From positions 1 to 24,923 of the forward strand of contig JBHHZP010000045.1 of the NCBI GenBank assembly GCA_046758085.1: a stretch of 24,923 nt of DNA. Reading direction: 5' to 3'. This document shows, one piece after another, positions 22,409 through 24,923 of this stretch. The DNA comes from VRUB01 sp046758085 (GTDB lineage Bacteria > Pseudomonadota > Gammaproteobacteria > Acidiferrobacterales > SPGG2). Numbering within the stretch: position 1 is the stretch's first letter; every line of letters starts with the position of its first letter. Position numbers and translations under genes: made by a program. The notes under the pieces were generated by a model. The model made no database searches, was not told the DNA's origin, and saw only the letters and a list, made by a program, of their open reading frames with translations.

Positions 22409-24040
22409 TTAGCCACCTCCGGCGGGCAGCGGCACCATGCCGCGATGAAAGATCCAGGCCACGACATACGCGACGGGCGCGATGAACAAAAACAACCCGA
22501 TCCCGTAAAGCAGCGCCAGACGTCCCATTCCTTTGAGCTTGCTGAAATCCGTGATGACACCGATGCTTACAAAGGTAAGCATAAACATCATCTTCCGCAT
22601 GGGGCTCTGCACGATCTTCGCGCCTACTGACGCCTCCTTGATCACTTCAGGTGCCCAGAACGCAATCGCCAGGTAAGTGAACCAGGCGATGAAGTACCCC
22701 AACACGAACTTGGGGAAGCGGAACCAGATCTCTGAGGCTCCGACGGCGGCCTCCCCGGGTTTCCGCTCTACCTTGTAGACCCAGATCATCGCCAGCAGGA
22801 ACGCCCATACGCCGATAAAGACGTCGATCCAGATCTTGGTGATGATGGCGGCCTCCAGGATGCCCGCTCCCCATTCCTCGCCGGTCGCCTGGTAGTGCCT
22901 CGCCTTCATCAGCTCCTCAAGGATGGCGCCGGCGGCGGCGTCCGCGCCGTCTGTTTTCACAGTCATGCCCATGGCCGCGCCATTGACAATCGGCTGATTG
23001 GGGAAAACTGCAGTGTAGAATATCGGCAAGATGATCAGCTCAAACATGGCGAAGATTACAATGAGCATGGACACCGCGATCGGCAGGACCGGCTTGGCAC
23101 GGATGGCGCCCGCCGTTGCGATTGAGGCCGACACCCCACAGATCGAGATTCCGGAGGCAACCACGGCCGACGAGTCACGCCGCAGGTTGAAAAACCTCCG
23201 GCCGAGCCAGTATATGCCGGGCCAGAAAAACATATAGGCGACGAAAGTCGCCGCGGCGCCGGCCATGGCGAGCTCAAAGGCAAAACCCGCCGCCTTCATG
23301 GACAAAAGCCCCAGCTTGATGCCCAGATAGACAATCGCGGTTTTTATGAACCATTCGGGCTTCGCCGCTTCTTTCAAGTAGTTCGCAAACGGCTTGAACA
23401 AGTTGCCGATGATCAGCCCGACCGCAAGCGCCAACATGAAGGAGAAGCCGCCCCCCAGCTGCAGGCCCCATGACATCGGGATTACATGCTTGGCCTTCTT
23501 CACGGCTTGCTCAACGGCTGCCGGATTCGGTTGTCCCTCGACGCCGAGCTTCTTGAATGCCTTCTTTAGTTCCTTACTGCATTTATTCACTTTCGTGGTG
23601 CAATACAGGTTTTCGCCATAGATCGCGGGCTGACCGATGGACTCGGCCGTCTTGGACGCCTTGAAATGAGCCTCGTGACCGATAATCCATAGCCCCCAGG
23701 TGATGGCGAAGATGATGGTGAAGCCAACGAAGAACCGCTTGACATCTAGCTTCATAAAATAGGCGCCAATACACGTAAGGACTGTGAATACCACGTAGGT
23801 CATCAACAACGATGCCAGCGGGTGCATGCCCTTGTAAGCGCCTTTCCCAGACGCTGCCAGCGCATTGGCCCAAGCAAAGTCACCCCAGACCCACGTCTTG
23901 GTCTTGGCCATCCAGCCTACAATATTGATATCCCAGATGGTGAGAAAACCGGCCAAAAACATAATCAGACCGAGCCACACAGCCCACCAGTCTTCCGTGG
24001 TGAGCATTCCGTCAGTCCACTTTCTATTCACTGCAGCCAT
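22409..24040 (-). CDS. YeiH/UPF0324 family transporter (putative sulfate exporter family), long form
   Basis: This is a multi-spanning inner-membrane protein of 543 residues. The hallmark of the family, GISICGVSASIATA, is at 297-310, followed by further long hydrophobic helices and a C-terminal segment like other YeiH proteins (FVSIGVITDFSKLKGMGR). E. coli YeiH is about 350 residues. This one has an extra N-terminal part of about 190 residues with three or four membrane helices (about 17-37, 75-95, 103-121, 193-211) and a hydrophilic insert (125-187) holding C147 and C154. Sulfate export is a family name and not demonstrated here, although it would suit a sulfur oxidiser. AAGGGGACAAGAG precedes ATG 24038-24040. 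It is the last gene of a three-gene operon. Confidence 0.85.
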   Translation of the reverse strand: MAAVNRKWTDGMLTTEDWWAVWLGLIMFLAGFLTIWDINIVGWMAKTKTWVWGDFAWANALAASGKGAYKGMHPLASLLMTYVVFTVLTCIGAYFMKLDVKRFFVGFTIIFAITWGLWIIGHEAHFKASKTAESIGQPAIYGENLYCTTKVNKCSKELKKAFKKLGVEGQPNPAAVEQAVKKAKHVIPMSWGLQLGGGFSFMLALAVGLIIGNLFKPFANYLKEAAKPEWFIKTAIVYLGIKLGLLSMKAAGFAFELAMAGAAATFVAYMFFWPGIYWLGRRFFNLRRDSSAVVASGISICGVSASIATAGAIRAKPVLPIAVSMLIVIFAMFELIILPIFYTAVFPNQPIVNGAAMGMTVKTDGADAAAGAILEELMKARHYQATGEEWGAGILEAAIITKIWIDVFIGVWAFLLAMIWVYKVERKPGEAAVGASEIWFRFPKFVLGYFIAWFTYLAIAFWAPEVIKEASVGAKIVQSPMRKMMFMLTFVSIGVITDFSKLKGMGRLALLYGIGLFLFIAPVAYVVAWIFHRGMVPLPAGGG

Positions 24041-24099
24041 CTCTTGTCCCCTTTGTCAATTCTTGCTTGGCCTATATTGGTCGTCGCTCACCGGTCGCG

Positions 24100-24354
24100 T
24101 CACAAGTCAAGCGTGATATAGCGATTGAAGTAATGAGAGGCGTACTGCCGGATCCAGGTAGGGATCGTGTCATAGTCGAAACCCATGAAGACCGTGACGG
24201 TGGATCCATGAGGAAACCGGCCCCAGTCGCGCAAGGCTCGCCTGAGGTCATCATCTAGGTCGGAGAGGGTCTCTCCGCTCGCCACGAAACTGTGATGGCT
24301 CCCGATCCACTGAGCGCCGTCGTGAACGAGGCTTATTTCCACATCCGCCTTCAT
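24100..24354 (-). CDS. DUF5395-like small protein
   Basis: The 84-residue form starts at ATG 24352-24354. The frame is also open to a TTG three codons earlier. The N-terminal part (VEISLVHDGAQWIGSHHSFVASGETLSDLDDDLRRALRD region) looks like a beta-strand and helix unit, and the C-terminal part ends with FMGFDYDTIPTWIRQYASHY. I believe this pattern matches DUF5395, from memory. No signal peptide or membrane helix is present. It lies 59 bases upstream of the YeiH-like gene and 43 after the 52-residue gene, so it is likely a cytoplasmic accessory of the transporter. Confidence 0.7.
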   Translation of the reverse strand: MKADVEISLVHDGAQWIGSHHSFVASGETLSDLDDDLRRALRDWGRFPHGSTVTVFMGFDYDTIPTWIRQYASHYFNRYITLDL

Positions 24355-24397
24355 CACCCGCAACCGTGCTTCCCGGAGGGAAAAGCGGTTTGCGCGC

Positions 24398-24556
24398 CTA
24401 GGGCAGAATAAATGCGTTGATCAGCGCGCCCAGGACCACCAGCCCGGCAACGCCAAGGCCGATGCTCCACAAGACCAGCTGTGTCTCCCAAGGCTCCCAC
24501 GGTTCGCCGTGTCCGGCCAGTTCCTCTGTGTGTGCCAGTTCTTCACCATTTGTCAT
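24398..24556 (-). CDS. 52-residue single-pass membrane protein
   Basis: ATG 24554-24556 is preceded by AGGAGG at a spacing of about 8, the best ribosome-binding site of this operon. This start is much better than the longer frame to 24661. The N-terminal half is acidic with two similar turns (EELAHTEELAGHGEPWEPWE). The C-terminal half is one transmembrane helix at about 28-50. It is the first gene of the operon with the DUF5395-like protein and the YeiH-like transporter. It is probably a small transporter partner. Confidence 0.75.
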   Translation of the reverse strand: MTNGEELAHTEELAGHGEPWEPWETQLVLWSIGLGVAGLVVLGALINAFILP

Positions 24557-24923
24557 GTCTAGATCCTCCTGGGTGTTGTGTGATCGGACAAGCCCGTGCC
24601 GTGCATACGCGCTGATGGCGTCACGACTGAACCTCGTATCTGTCAGCAAACGGCAAGCCACTGCTTTCGTTTTTGTTCATATGTCTTTGCTTTTGTTTTT
24701 GGTGATACTCGTCCCCGTGGCGGCACCACGGGTCGACACGCTACGAATAGTACGACTACATCGTATGGCGACTCTGTGATCTGGATCACCTTCTCCACAT
24801 TCGTTGCCTTTGACACTACAAACCAATCAGGTTGTTCATGTCAACGAATCAAGGCACTTCGATCATTATCGGTCAAGTCCGATCCTTGCTGTAAATTCGG
24901 TTAGGGGTTGAGCGAGTTTTCTT
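24557..24923. other. terminal gap, upstream of the YeiH operon
   Basis: No supportable gene is present. A T-rich plus-strand tract (24668-24700) is followed by a 7-bp hairpin CCCGTGG / CCACGGG (24714-24720 with 24726-24732). A CRP-like palindrome lies at 24775-24790. The operon promoter should be here, but I cannot assign boxes with confidence. The last bases carry only an 18-codon frame. Confidence 0.4.
24775..24790. promoter_or_regulatory. CRP/Vfr-like binding site candidate
   Basis: TGTGA-TCTGGA-TCACC matches the consensus TGTGA-N6-TCACA at nine of ten fixed positions, and its core GTGATC-TG-GATCAC is a perfect dyad. It lies about 220 bases before the 52-residue gene. It might equally serve a plus-strand gene beyond the window. 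Confidence 0.4.

Overview
The window is chromosomal DNA of moderately high GC with dense, protein-coding, bacterial-style gene packing. Its protein families (DsbB, AMP-forming acetyl-CoA synthetase, CBS/DUF294 protein, symporter-histidine kinase, YeiH-type transporter) point to a gammaproteobacterium, perhaps a sulfur-oxidising lineage of the Chromatiales/Acidiferrobacterales type. That placement is inferred from gene content and protein feel only. I saw no rRNA, tRNA, CRISPR array, transposase or phage gene.

Layout. 1-2216 (+): dsbB, a small membrane protein, a decayed pirin gene and an NADPH-dependent FMN reductase. 2244-2781 (-): a THEP1-type NTPase gene broken by one extra base in a G5 run. 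2782-3313: a hairpin-rich intergenic repeat cluster. 3314-6700: an M20 metallopeptidase (+), a small methyltransferase-like protein (-), a class III sirtuin (+) and a 77-residue hypothetical (-). 6967-8994 (-): acetyl-CoA synthetase, with a clear terminator and a structured leader. 9437-11843: five small membrane or TPR proteins.

12054-22271 is the most interesting part. It holds a sodium:solute symporter (-), and divergently a stand-alone receiver, a membrane protein fusing a dead histidine kinase to an intact DEDDh exonuclease, a small membrane protein and a CrbS-like symporter-histidine kinase (+). A CBS-DUF294 nucleotidyltransferase with two small membrane proteins (-) converges on these. 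Together with Acs this is the gene set expected for uptake and activation of acetate (the 'acetate switch'). The sirtuin is a plausible remover of the inhibitory acyl group from the Acs lysine.

22409-24556 (-): a probable operon of a 52-residue membrane protein, a DUF5395-like protein and a long YeiH/UPF0324 family transporter. It ends in a strong terminator.

Two non-coding signals tie the acetate genes together or suggest extra control. A palindrome CGTTAC-N5-GTAACAT occurs twice, at 9930-9947 and 14239-14256. The acs leader has two hairpins whose loops can also pair with each other. The main candidate for something undescribed is the pseudokinase-exonuclease fusion acting beside a nucleotidyltransferase in an acetate-sensing locus.
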